Assembly (NCBI GenBank): GCA_037178625.1
Contig: CM074148.1
Location: 1 to 64,000 of the forward strand
Source of the DNA: Skeletonema tropicum
Taxonomy: Eukaryota > Bacillariophyta > Thalassiosirophyceae > Thalassiosirales > Thalassiosiraceae
Reading direction: 5' to 3'
DNA: 64,000 nt
In this document: in pieces, positions 1-10,400 of the stretch
Numbering within the stretch: the first letter of the stretch is position 1
Layout of the letters: every line of letters starts with the position of its first letter
Program-made: the position numbers and the translations under genes
The notes under the pieces: model-generated
What the model saw: the letters and a program-made list of their open reading frames with translations, nothing else
What the model was told of the DNA's origin: nothing
Database searches by the model: none

Positions 1-402
1 ACCCTAACCCTAACCCTACCTAAACCCTAACCCTAACCCTACCCTAACCCTAACCCTAACCCTAACCCTAACCCTAACCCTAACCCTAACCCTAACCCTA
101 ACCCTAACCCTAACCCTAACCCTAACCCTAACCCTAACCCTAACCCTAACCCTAACCCTAACCCTAACCCTAACCCTAACCCTAACCCTAACCCTAACCC
201 TAACCCTAACCCTAACCCTAACCCTAACCCTAACCCTAACCCTAACCCTAACCCTAACCCTAACCCTAACCCTAACCCTAACCCTAACCCTAACCCTAAC
301 CCTAACCCTAACCCTAACCCTAACCCTAACCCTAACCCTAACCCTAACCCTAACCCTAACCCTAACCCTAACCCTAACCCTAACCCTAACCCTAACCCTA
401 AC
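1..402. repeat. Telomeric repeat array (CCCTAA)n
   Basis: About 65 units of CCCTAA run 5' to 3' from the first base, so the G-rich strand runs outward and this is the left chromosome end. The outermost 45 bp contain irregular units (for example CCCTACC and CCTAAACCC). The rest is perfect until base 402, where it meets coding sequence with no subtelomeric spacer. Confidence 0.97.
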
Positions 403-1214
403 GTGGCACTGCGATGGGTACATCAGTCGCAGTCATGTACGCTGGCCTCTACTATGGCTGGCATGAGAAAATTAGACTCCTCCCTGGCTATTCGGAAGAA
501 ATCCAAGACCTTGCACGTTTCGTCGATGACCTATCTATCCTATGGCTTGGAAGCCTTAGGCGCTTTCACGACCTCAAGCAAGACATCAACGACTTTGGAA
601 TCCTCCGTTGGAAGGTTGAAGAACCTGCCGACAAAGGAATCTTCTTAGACTTAATCATTTCCATTTCGCCAGAAGGTATTGTCTCAACTAAGACATACCA
701 AAAGCCAATGAACCTCTACCTCTACCTACTGCCATCTTCTGCTCATCAGAGGAACACGATGAAAGGGGTAATATTTGGCGAACTCAAGAGATACTATTGG
801 CAGTGCACCGATAAAAAAGACTATGTCGAGGTAGCAAGACTATTCTTCCAACGCTTGCTCGACAGAGGATGGGACTTCGACCAACTGAAACGAATGTTCG
901 TAAATGCAAACTACAAAGTCTGCAACCCACCTCCACTGCCCCAAGCCATCTCAGAATCTACCACCTCAGATAATGACAAAAACATCTATTTGAAACTCGG
1001 TCGATTCCACCCTCATTACATCCCTAGTCGAACCTGTCAACAGATATATGAGGAGGAGCTTTCTACCACCCTACGCGACACAATCGGAATCGAAAAGATG
1101 GTAGTATGCTATAAGAGAGCAAAAAACATTGGAGATATTGTCTCTCAAACCTCCCTCTTTCAAAACAGAGGTGAGGAGGTAAGTACCTACCTGGGGAGGA
1201 CAACAGAATCGTAG
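403..1214 (+). pseudogene. 5'-truncated Penelope-like element reverse transcriptase joined to the telomere
   Basis: The open frame starts at the telomere junction (first ATG 414) and ends at 1214, about 266 aa. It begins inside the RT core with GTSVAVMYAGLYYGWHE, followed by the catalytic box RFVDDLSILW, then FLDLIISI, TKTYQKPMNLYLYL and GELKRYYWQC. Near the end comes a thumb-like VVCYKRAKNIGDIVSQ, which resembles the 'RRPKNLRD' motif typical of Penelope-like elements rather than LTR or LINE RTs. No GIY-YIG endonuclease follows, as in endonuclease-deficient telomeric PLEs (Athena/Coprina type). The 5' half of the RT is missing and replaced by telomeric DNA. The orientation, 5' end outward and 3' end inward, is what terminal addition by reverse transcription at a chromosome end would give. 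Family assignment is by motif reading only. Confidence 0.82.
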
Positions 1215-1567
1215 TCCTCCCCTTCCTTTCCCTCAGCTTGTTCCGCTGCCTACCCGGCAGCTACACTTGCTGAGGGAAAGCAATTGTACAAACTTACCTA
1301 TTTTAGATAACGAGGAATGACCCCACAGAGACACGTATCCATTTAAGGAGAAAACTCGTGTCAACGAGGGAGAGCTAAATGACTCGCAACTTTGCATCGA
1401 CAAAGCCGCCTATCCTCACTATTACTATTGCTATCCGCTGAAGAAGTTAATTCGAAAGCGTAGTCATCCACGCTTCGGTAATATAGTAATACCACTTTAT
1501 CTGATATTGGTTCATATATTGATTATAGAGAGAAGTAAGGTCGCTCGCTTCGCTCGCTCCCGGTGTA
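1215..1567. other. Spacer between the PLE fragment and the non-LTR ORF1
   Basis: No coding sequence is seen. The spacer should hold the 3' end of the PLE and the 5' end of the non-LTR element, but I cannot place the boundary. It contains the nested hairpin at 1226-1280 and, at 1540-1560, a short GCTCGCTTCGCTCGC-type run. Confidence 0.6.
1226..1280 (+). other. Nested stem-loop just 3' of the PLE ORF
   Basis: CTTTCCCTCAGC at 1226-1237 pairs perfectly with GCTGAGGGAAAG at 1269-1280, a 12-bp stem. Inside the loop GCTGCC at 1245-1250 pairs with GGCAGC at 1256-1261. It begins 12 bases after the PLE stop codon. It may be a 3' UTR structure recognised by the element's RT (inference). I do not see the conserved hammerhead ribozyme core reported in some PLEs. 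Confidence 0.55.
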
Positions 1568-4486
1568 ATGGATCCACGGCAGCCTCCACCCTCCTTTGCC
1601 CGGGAGGCCGAGGTGAGCCATTTCAGACAGAGGCAACGTGAATATAAGTCTAATAGGCCATCCAAAACAAAGAAGACGAAGAAGTCAGCACAAAGAGCAC
1701 AACAATATCGAGATTCTATGAGACGCCGCAACACCCCACCACGGGCCGGGATGCGGAGTAATGGACGACATGTGGAGAAGTTATCGTTGCCATTTGAGGC
1801 GGAGGAACATGATAATTCGCCCCTGACGATGAGGAAAGGGGACAAAATAATTAAGGAGGCCTGGAAACAGCAGATAGATCTCTACGGCGCTCCCGTGGAG
1901 GGGGGAACCGCTACACGGAAGGTGACACAACAAACAATTAATCTTGGCAGGACCTGGACGGTACAAGAAGATTGCAGCGCTTGGCTACCAGATCCCACTC
2001 CCAAACCACCCTGGCCGCCCCCGGCACTAGATGGACGGAACCTCCCTCAACGGGAGGAATGCTTGGAAGGGGGGGAGAATTTCGGAACACACAACAAACG
2101 GTTCCTGTGTCTCCAGGATTACGTAGCAGGTAGGTTCAAACCACCTGTCCAGTACAGGACTAGGAATTACAATTTTGACCACCACCCTTCTCTGGGCTCC
2201 TACAGTACAGAAGTAATACAACATTCCGAAACTTTTATAGGCAGATCCTTCGGAGGGGAGAAGAGGCTTATTGATAAGGAGGGACGCAACACCAATCAAT
2301 CACTCCTACGAATAGGGCAGCGGCAACTATCTTTCGGTCGGCTCCTAGCCTGGGTTTCTATAGGAGGCATCACTGGCAACCAAGCAGTCCTCGTCTTTCG
2401 GAAAGGGATTGGAGTTCGGGGAGTAATCCAGCCGCCTCATGGCAAGCCCTCAGGTCAGATGGGCGTCCGACTGGGACGGTCTGGCGTTGCGCGTACTCCA
2501 CCTGGAATCAGTTTTTGCTTCCGGGATCTCCCACCCACCAGCCAACTCCGGTGGCTGCATCCTCTCGACACAATCTGTGCAACAATGACATCAACACCAA
2601 AGAAACGGGAATACGCAGCCACCACCGCCATGGATCTCACAGGCGAGTCGATGGCAGAGGGTGCCACGGCGGCCGAGAAGGAGACGGGAACTGAGGAGAT
2701 GATGGACGTCGAGGTGTCAAAGACCAACAACTCGGAAGAAAAGGACAATGCGGCAACTCCACCTTTACAGAAGGATTACTTTTGGAAGTCGGCCTCTGCT
2801 TTGAGGACGAGCAAGGGCAAGAAGGGTAGCACTCCTTCCTCGGGGAAGAAGCTCTCCTTTGCTCATGCCACGTCTGCAGGAAAGAGGAACGGGGCGGCCT
2901 TTACCCCACTTCACAAACGTGCGTGTGAAGTCTCATTCAACCGTGTAAAGTTCAATTCGTTGCTGCAGGACATCACCAGGGTATTGGAGACGACCCTGAA
3001 TGCCATGAAGAGCACAGTTGGTCCGGACAACGTCGCCCTGTTGCCTGTGAAAGATGACTCAGGTCCTCCCCTCATCTCTACGCCAATCTCCAAAGATGAG
3101 GCCTTCACCACGGTGTTGAAATACGCAGCTAGCCATTCCTTTGATTTGGACGGGACCAAATCTCAAAAAGAACTCGAACAGTCCTTGCAAGTCCTCCATG
3201 AACAACTTAGAGGCAAGTCGGTGCAATTCACTTTCGTGATAATTGTTGGTCACAATGAGATGGATGCAGTAACTTGGGGTACTATCTTCCACAAATTGGC
3301 CTTGGCCAATATTCGGTTGAGTTTGAAGGCCCATCCGGCTCCGTTGTCGAAGAAGAATTTGGTACTCTTCCACGCCATCAGCAAAGCCTCCCAAGACTAC
3401 ATGGATGCAAAGATCAATCAGACCTTGAAGGATGCTATCGCAAACTCCTCGGAGCCTTTCCCCGAAGAACCGGTTTTGGTGATTTCGGTCGGCTACCCGG
3501 ATCAGATCTACGAGTCGGGAAAGTCACATCTCAAGAATCTCTCGAGCAAGCAAGTCATTAAGATTGAGTTTGATGCGAAGGACGAACAGCTCATCAAGTC
3601 AGTCTTCAGGCCTTGGAGAAGCGGTCTGCGCATTTTCATGGGAATCCATACCTACCCCTACCTTGCCCCCGATATGAATAATCGTAACGTTCCCGAATCC
3701 AAGAAGACCGACTTCAAAGGTCGAGCAGGTCTTCATAGCGAGTACCTTGACTCCACGATCCATGTCTCCTACAGGGGTTTCAGGCCCTCGCCTGCAGGAT
3801 TGGACATGAGTATCTCATTTGAGACGCTAGAGGGGAATGGAATTACTACCACCGCCCGCCGGATCTTTATGGATGTACAGCTACCAAGTCGGACCCACCG
3901 CCCTCGCCCTCTCTTCCTTGCCCTTCTGGAAAACTCCGGTGGAGGAGTTGACGCAGTAATCCCTAATGGAGAAGATTACCGTGAGGCAGCTAAGAATATT
4001 GCTGTCTGCCCCGCCGGGTGGTTTCTATATCACTTGGCCCTGGAGAAGGACGCCACTATGGAATCTTTACTTGCTGCTGCGGCCAGAGTGTTTGATGCGG
4101 AGGACATTCGCACCGCCCGCAACTTTGTACGTTTTGATGACGAAGGATTACTTCACCTCTCATTTGACATGGAGGAGGACAACGCCGCAAATGAAGAGGA
4201 GACGGAAATTTTGGAACTAGATTGGATGCAGGACGCAAAGGCTGTATCCCAACAACTGAACCGTAACAATGCCCGAGAGAATGGTCAACTCTTTGACTTT
4301 GATGAATCATCTGATGTAGCGAGTGTCAACACTACGGCCTTCAACAATAGACGCCACGGTCGTCTCTTTGGTGAAGTCATGTCTGCACGTCCTACCACCG
4401 CTGCTGCTGCGGCCTCTCAAGCCTCAGCTGCTGACCCTCATGCCCCTCCACGCGAAGACCAGCGTGTTGTGGGGCAGGGAGAGTAA
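1568..4486 (+). CDS. Non-LTR retrotransposon ORF1 (972 aa)
   Basis: The long frame runs directly into ORF2 with a 1-nt TAATG overlap (4484-4488), so it is the first ORF of the bicistronic element. Residues 1-25 are basic and nearly repeat the start of ORF2 (RQPPPSFAREAEVSH versus RQPLPPFARGNEVSH). Residues 30-340 look low in conservation signals. An internal Met at residue 340 (base 2585, MTSTPKKREY) could be the true start of the nucleic-acid-binding ORF1p, with the first kilobase acting as 5' UTR. The remainder has an acidic Glu/Asp/Lys-rich stretch (about 345-460) and a globular-looking part to about residue 850, then a low-complexity tail. I see no CCHC knuckle, RRM or esterase motif. It presumably binds the element RNA, by analogy with other LINE ORF1 proteins. 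Confidence 0.7.
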   Translation: MDPRQPPPSFAREAEVSHFRQRQREYKSNRPSKTKKTKKSAQRAQQYRDSMRRRNTPPRAGMRSNGRHVEKLSLPFEAEEHDNSPLTMRKGDKIIKEAWKQQIDLYGAPVEGGTATRKVTQQTINLGRTWTVQEDCSAWLPDPTPKPPWPPPALDGRNLPQREECLEGGENFGTHNKRFLCLQDYVAGRFKPPVQYRTRNYNFDHHPSLGSYSTEVIQHSETFIGRSFGGEKRLIDKEGRNTNQSLLRIGQRQLSFGRLLAWVSIGGITGNQAVLVFRKGIGVRGVIQPPHGKPSGQMGVRLGRSGVARTPPGISFCFRDLPPTSQLRWLHPLDTICATMTSTPKKREYAATTAMDLTGESMAEGATAAEKETGTEEMMDVEVSKTNNSEEKDNAATPPLQKDYFWKSASALRTSKGKKGSTPSSGKKLSFAHATSAGKRNGAAFTPLHKRACEVSFNRVKFNSLLQDITRVLETTLNAMKSTVGPDNVALLPVKDDSGPPLISTPISKDEAFTTVLKYAASHSFDLDGTKSQKELEQSLQVLHEQLRGKSVQFTFVIIVGHNEMDAVTWGTIFHKLALANIRLSLKAHPAPLSKKNLVLFHAISKASQDYMDAKINQTLKDAIANSSEPFPEEPVLVISVGYPDQIYESGKSHLKNLSSKQVIKIEFDAKDEQLIKSVFRPWRSGLRIFMGIHTYPYLAPDMNNRNVPESKKTDFKGRAGLHSEYLDSTIHVSYRGFRPSPAGLDMSISFETLEGNGITTTARRIFMDVQLPSRTHRPRPLFLALLENSGGGVDAVIPNGEDYREAAKNIAVCPAGWFLYHLALEKDATMESLLAAAARVFDAEDIRTARNFVRFDDEGLLHLSFDMEEDNAANEEETEILELDWMQDAKAVSQQLNRNNARENGQLFDFDESSDVASVNTTAFNNRRHGRLFGEVMSARPTTAAAAASQASAADPHAPPREDQRVVGQGE

Positions 4487-4488
4487 TG
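4484..4488 (+). promoter_or_regulatory. TAATG stop-start overlap between ORF1 and ORF2
   Basis: The ORF1 stop TAA shares its last base with the ORF2 start ATG. UAAUG coupling is known to drive ORF2 translation by termination-reinitiation in some non-LTR elements (SART1 of silkworm is the described case). The same TAATGG context also precedes ORF1 at 1566-1571. Confidence 0.7.
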
Positions 4489-7400
4489 GCCCAGAGGCAG
4501 CCTCTTCCTCCCTTTGCCCGGGGAAATGAGGTGAGCCATTCATCAAAGAGGCAACGTGACAACTTCGCTGCCACTGCAACTACCAATCGACAAGGGAGGT
4601 CAGCTAGGCGGGCGAATAATTTTCGCAGGTCCCACAAACACGACAACAACAGTAGGACGCGGAACTTTAGGGAGTCGAATAATACTAATACAGAGTTAGA
4701 TACCAATACAATGAGGCAGTTACTTGCAGAACGGACCAAACGTAATGATGATCCATCCAACAGGGAGCTGGCGGAGTTGCTGGAGTCACAGCAGAGTAGG
4801 TCTACGGAGACGGAAGGCCTGCGGCTGGAAGGGTTGGACAAGGCAGACACCTGCTCAGTGAGTAGCAAAAAAGTGCCGGTGTACGGACCGCTCTGGGTTG
4901 CCCACAAAGGTCACGAGACGATTCGGGTGTTATCCCTGAACATCAATGGCCTCAGATTGTGGCAGCCCAACAACACCAAGATGGAACGATTGAAGCATGT
5001 GCTAAGAGACTACAGGGTCGACGTGTTGGGGCTCCAAGAAACCAACACCAATTTTCGGGCAGTAAATCCATCCCTACAGATTGCTCACACCCTTAGGCAC
5101 GGAGACGATAGAATAGCATCGGTTCATGCGCATAATACGCGGGAACTCCACAACATCGGGAACTTCCAAGCAGGGGGGACAGCGGTGGTGCTGAGAGAGG
5201 AATTGGCGGGTCTACCTACCACTAGGGGGCAGGATGAAACAGAGCTAGGTATGTTCTGCTGGTTCCGCACCGAACCGACAAATGGAGTGGGAACGGTGTT
5301 CATCTCTGCGTATGCCCCCTGCCGCTCGGAAGGGGTTGGTACCTACTACCAACACATTGTGCGGTACATCCAGTCCAACCACTTCGATACAAACCCAAAA
5401 GATCTATTTCGTCGAGAGCTTGTTGCGGCCATTAAAAAGTGGAGGACGCTAGGAGACCGAGTGGTACTAATGATGGATGCCAATGAGAATGCACTGGACG
5501 GCGAATTGAGCAGACGGCTGGCAGGCAATGACATCAACATGCGAGAGGCAGTTCACAGAATCATGCCCGGGCAGAAAGGGCCATTCACCCACTTCAGAGG
5601 TAACGACAATGGAAACGGGGCAATCGACGGGATCTGGGTGTCTGATGATATCGAACTAATCAGCGCTTGTTACCTCCCCTTTGATCCAGACCTGGGAGAT
5701 CATCGGCCGGTGGTGGTAGATGTACAAACCAGATCCGTTCTGGGCACCGCTCTCTGCCGTATCGTGCCTCCAAAGGCCAGGAAATTGAATTCAAAAGTGC
5801 CGCGGGTACGGGACAGATATCTCGAGCTAGTGAGAAAGGGATTCCGGGAAAAGCACATTGACCAGAAACTCTCAGAGCTGGAGGCACTCGCCTCCTTTCC
5901 ACCGACTGCACCCTTCATTGCTCAGATGGAGGACCTGGACAATATGGTCGAATCAGTACTAGTGTACGCGGAGTCCAAGTGCAGAGTCCTCTATCCAGCC
6001 CATTACGAATACTCCCCAGCGATACAGTCTTGGCTCGACAAGCGCCACCTCCTGAAATGGATACTTCGTCATCATCAAGGAAAGCAGGTCAATAAGGGGA
6101 ATATGCGGAGATTCGCAAAAAGGAGGGGTCTGGAACAGTGGCTGTCTACCCCCGTTCAGGAACTGGTGGACTTGTATCGCAGCACAAAAGAGCATACGAG
6201 ACAGCTACTGGCGGATTCTCCCTACTTGCGGAAGCACTTCTTAAATGAGAAACTCAACGAGGCAATAGCAAATGAGAGGGAAGAAGAGGCAGTCAGAGTG
6301 AAAGCCATCCTCAGAGGTGAGGCACAGCGCAAATGTTGGCAAGGCATCAAAAGAGCCACAAAGGCGAAGGACGTGATGAGTGTAACAAGAGTGGAGGTCG
6401 TGCAGGACGATGGTTCAGTGGTGGAGCATACGGCCAAAGAGTCGATTGAGGAGGCACTGAAGACAGAGCTGCGAACAAGATTCGGACGAGCCACCTCTGC
6501 ACCGATTTGTCAAGGTGCTCTATTTGAACTACTAGGTAATTTTGCAGACACATCTGCCGCAGTAGAGATTCTGGAAGGTACGTTTGTGCCACCACCAGAC
6601 ACGGATCCTCGGACTCTCCTCTTATTCGATGAAATGGCCTCGATCTGGTCCAGGATGGGAAGCGGGGAGATCTCGATCTCGGTGTCACAAGAAGACTTTC
6701 AGTACTACTGGCGACGCGTGAAGGAAAGAACTTCTTCCTCCTTATCAGGGATTCATTTTGGGCACTACAAGTCGATGGCACATGATGACAACTTGTCACA
6801 GCTGATGGCTAGGAAATTGTCTTTGACCACCACAACTGGAGCAAGTCCTGATAGATGGGCTAGAGGACTGTCTGTAATGCTGGAAAAAATCGCAGGGGTA
6901 GCTGTGGTGAACAAATTGCGGGCCATCCTCCTCCTGGAAGCTGACTTCAACTTCTGCAACAAACTCATCTTCGGACACAGGATGATCAATTCTGCGAGAG
7001 AGGAAGGCATGATCCCAGAGGAGATCTTCAGCTCCAAAGGGAAAACCGCAGAGGACGCCATTCTGCAGCAGGTTTTACTTTATGACATCGCCAGAGTCAC
7101 CAAACGCCCGCTCCTAGTCGCTCAAGTCGATGCGGCACAGTGCTATGACAGAGTGGCCCTCCCAGCCGCTAGTCTCACCCTCCAAGCGTTCAACGTTCCA
7201 CAAAGTGCAGTAATGTCGATGCTACGTCCCCTGCACAACATGGAGTTCTTCCTGCGTACAGGCTACGGCCAATCGGAATCCTACTTCGGCGGGAAAGAGG
7301 ACGGCAAGCATGGGCTTGCTCAAGGCAATGGCGCGGCTCCTGCCACTTGGCAACAGACGAGTACCACGATAGTAAATGCGCAACGTAGGAGCGGACACGG

Positions 7401-10400
7401 TATCACGATTGAATGCCCGATAACTAGGAAATCTGTCCGGCAGGTGGGGATCCTGTACGTTGATGACACCAACCTTTGGGCTGGTTTGGACGAAGACGAT
7501 GACCTGTTCTCGACAGCTGCTAAAGGCCAAGCCTCAATCTCGGATTGGGGGGGATTACTCAGAGCGACAGGGGGTGCGTTGAAAGGCGAGAAGTGTGGGG
7601 TAACTATCCATCATCAGTCAGCGGACGGCAAAGGGGGATGGGTGTATACTGATCAGCAACAGCGACGGCAGGGAGAGCCAGACGGGGCCGAGATGGAGGA
7701 TAATGATCTGTCCTCGCTAGCCTTCCATGTCCCGACAACCTCAGGAGCTACGGAGCCAATCGACAAACTTCCTACCAATAAGGCAGACAACAACCTCGGA
7801 TTATTTGCCAGACCAGATGGGAAGGCGGATCAGCATTTCGAACAGATGAAAGAAAGAGTGACAACGTGGACTGCTCAGATTAAAAGTGGGCACATCCCGG
7901 TTCGGTCGGTCTGGATGAGCTACTCCTGCCAACTGTGGTCAGGATTGCGCTACGGTCTTGGGGCATGTTCGGCCCCTATTGCTGAGCTAAAAAAGGGATT
8001 GTCTTCTGCGGATTTCTATCTACTCAGCAGCCTCGGGGTTACCCGTTCTATCACCAGAGAATGGCGGTATCTCCCACCAGCATTTGGAGGCATGGGCCTC
8101 AACGATCTGACAATCGAGACAACGGCCGCTACACTCGCATCTTTCCTTCAGCATTACGATGACAAACCCCATCCAGCGGTGAAGGACCGTCATCTTGGAT
8201 TTACGTTGAGCGTGGTCATTCGTCATCTGCAAATTGAATTGGGGGTACCGGACTGTCCTTTTAGCTATGACTTCCGTACGTGGGGGCATCTTGCAACCGA
8301 CTCGTGGATCAAATCATTTTGGGAAAAACTTGACGAGCTGGGGATTACTCTTGACTTGCGGTGTGACGATATCCCTCTCCCTAGGAGAGGGGATAAGGTC
8401 ATCATGCACATGATGGTTGAAATGGGCCTACGAGGGAACGATCTGTTGCGTGTCAACAGAGTCAGAAAGGCACAAGAGGCACTCTTCCTCTCTGACATCA
8501 CTTCGGCCAATGGTAAATACCTGGAGAATCACTTACTGGACGGGCATTGGATGGACTCCGACGAAGGGCTGTTAGGGAAGCATAGGTCTGGACTGCTATT
8601 CGGCCCTGAATTTCCAACCGCGGCAGATTTCAAACTCTGGAAAAAATATCTGCTCCAGATCGCACCGCTCAATCTGATGCTGGAGGAGCCGTTGAGGGAA
8701 TGGCTACATCCCTCCCATAGAAAATGGAGGCATTTCTGGAACACCGAAACCTGCGCAGTGGAGATACATACTGACAGCACGATCCGGGAATACGTGCACG
8801 ATAGGGACTCCGGAGATAGATCACACGTGCTTCACCCGTCAAGACAACTAGATGGACCCTCCGCCACACTGGCTCCAGCTACCATCCTCGAATACGACAA
8901 TGGCTCAGTTAGACGGATGCAAAGAGGCCCACCTCTAGTGGCAGCACCAGCCCATACAAATTTTGCTTCATTCTGGGAGAGGCTATTCAGCAAAGGAGGC
9001 ACATGGATGTGGCAGGAGTTGGCGTGTCAGGAAGATCCAGCATGGATAGTGGAGGCCATCCACAGGGGATCTCTCTTCTGTTGCACGGATGGTTCTTATA
9101 TCAAAGAGCTTTCAGTGGACGTCTGCGGGGCGGCCTGGATTATGTACTGCGAGGAGACAGGGAAGTCTTTGCAAGGTGATTTTACGGAGAGATCCAAATG
9201 GGCAGGCAGCTATAGAGGGGAGCAGCTGGGAATGTTAGCCATCCACATCTTACTGCTGACGGCCGAGGAGCATTACGAGATTCTTTCCAACGCAAACATT
9301 TTCTGCGACAATCTAGGGACAATCCACACCTTCTCGACGAAGTATGCCAGGATCGCAGCTGCGGCCAAGAACAACGATATTCTACGGGTACTGCGGAAGA
9401 TACAGTCTCGCTCCAAACTGGTTCACAGACTGTCTCACGTTAAGGCACATCAGGACGACAGAGTGGGCTACGATGCATTGTCGATAGAGGCACAGCTCAA
9501 TGTGATCTGTGATGACAGAGCCAAACGGGCTTTGCGGCGGGCAGTGAATACGACGGCAGCCCACCCTGCAACGCTATCGCTACCTCTCGAGTCAGCGGTG
9601 GTAATTATCGGCAATGAGAAGCAAACCGCGGATATGGCCAAAGAACTCCGTTACTACATTGGCAAAGAAAGAGCAAAACAGTTCTACTCTGATGAAGGAC
9701 TCATGTCACCCTCTATCTTCGACACCGTGGCATGGGAGCCCCTGCGGGATCTTCTAGGGCGTCGGCCTCAGATGTTCAGACTTTGGTACGCCAAGCAGTG
9801 TTCTGGTTTCTGCGGCACTGGCCAAATGATTACTAGATGGGACAAGGAAGCCTCAGCGGTGTGTCCCAACTGCGGGTGTTACGAAACGGCTGACCACCTG
9901 AATCGGTGTACAAGTGACATTAGACGGGGATTACTCAGCGACTGCATTGAGAATTTATTGGACTGGATGAGAGACCACCACACCCACCCCGACCTAATGA
10001 TTTGGATCCCAAGGTTTATTGCAGCCCAAGGCAAGCGATTGTTTGTGGACCTGCCGGACAAGTATGGCGACAGGATGTCCCAGGAAACGAGACAAGTTGG
10101 TAATAGTTTGGATAGAATCGGATGGAGACATTTCACGGAGGGGAAAGTGTCCGTCGGGCTTCTACAACTGCAACAAAATTATCTTCTGGGCATGCGGCTC
10201 CGGCTGACCATCGACAGTTGGACGAAGGGCTTCCTGGACCAGCTACTCTCCCTCACGCACACCCAATGGATTTGCAGGAATCTCACCAAACACCACAAAA
10301 CCAAAGGCACGAAGGTCCTGGCTTCGAGAGAACAAATCCAGAAAGAGATAGAGCACCAACTTAGTTTAGGAACTGACGGCCTGCCGGAAGAAGCTAGATG

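Noticed and set aside
16..423. 135-codon minus-strand frame of alternating Val-Arg
   Set aside because: It is the telomere repeat read as protein.
1215..1450. Hammerhead ribozyme of the PLE
   Set aside because: The CUGANGA and GAAA core boxes are not found in the right order; only a plain nested hairpin is present.
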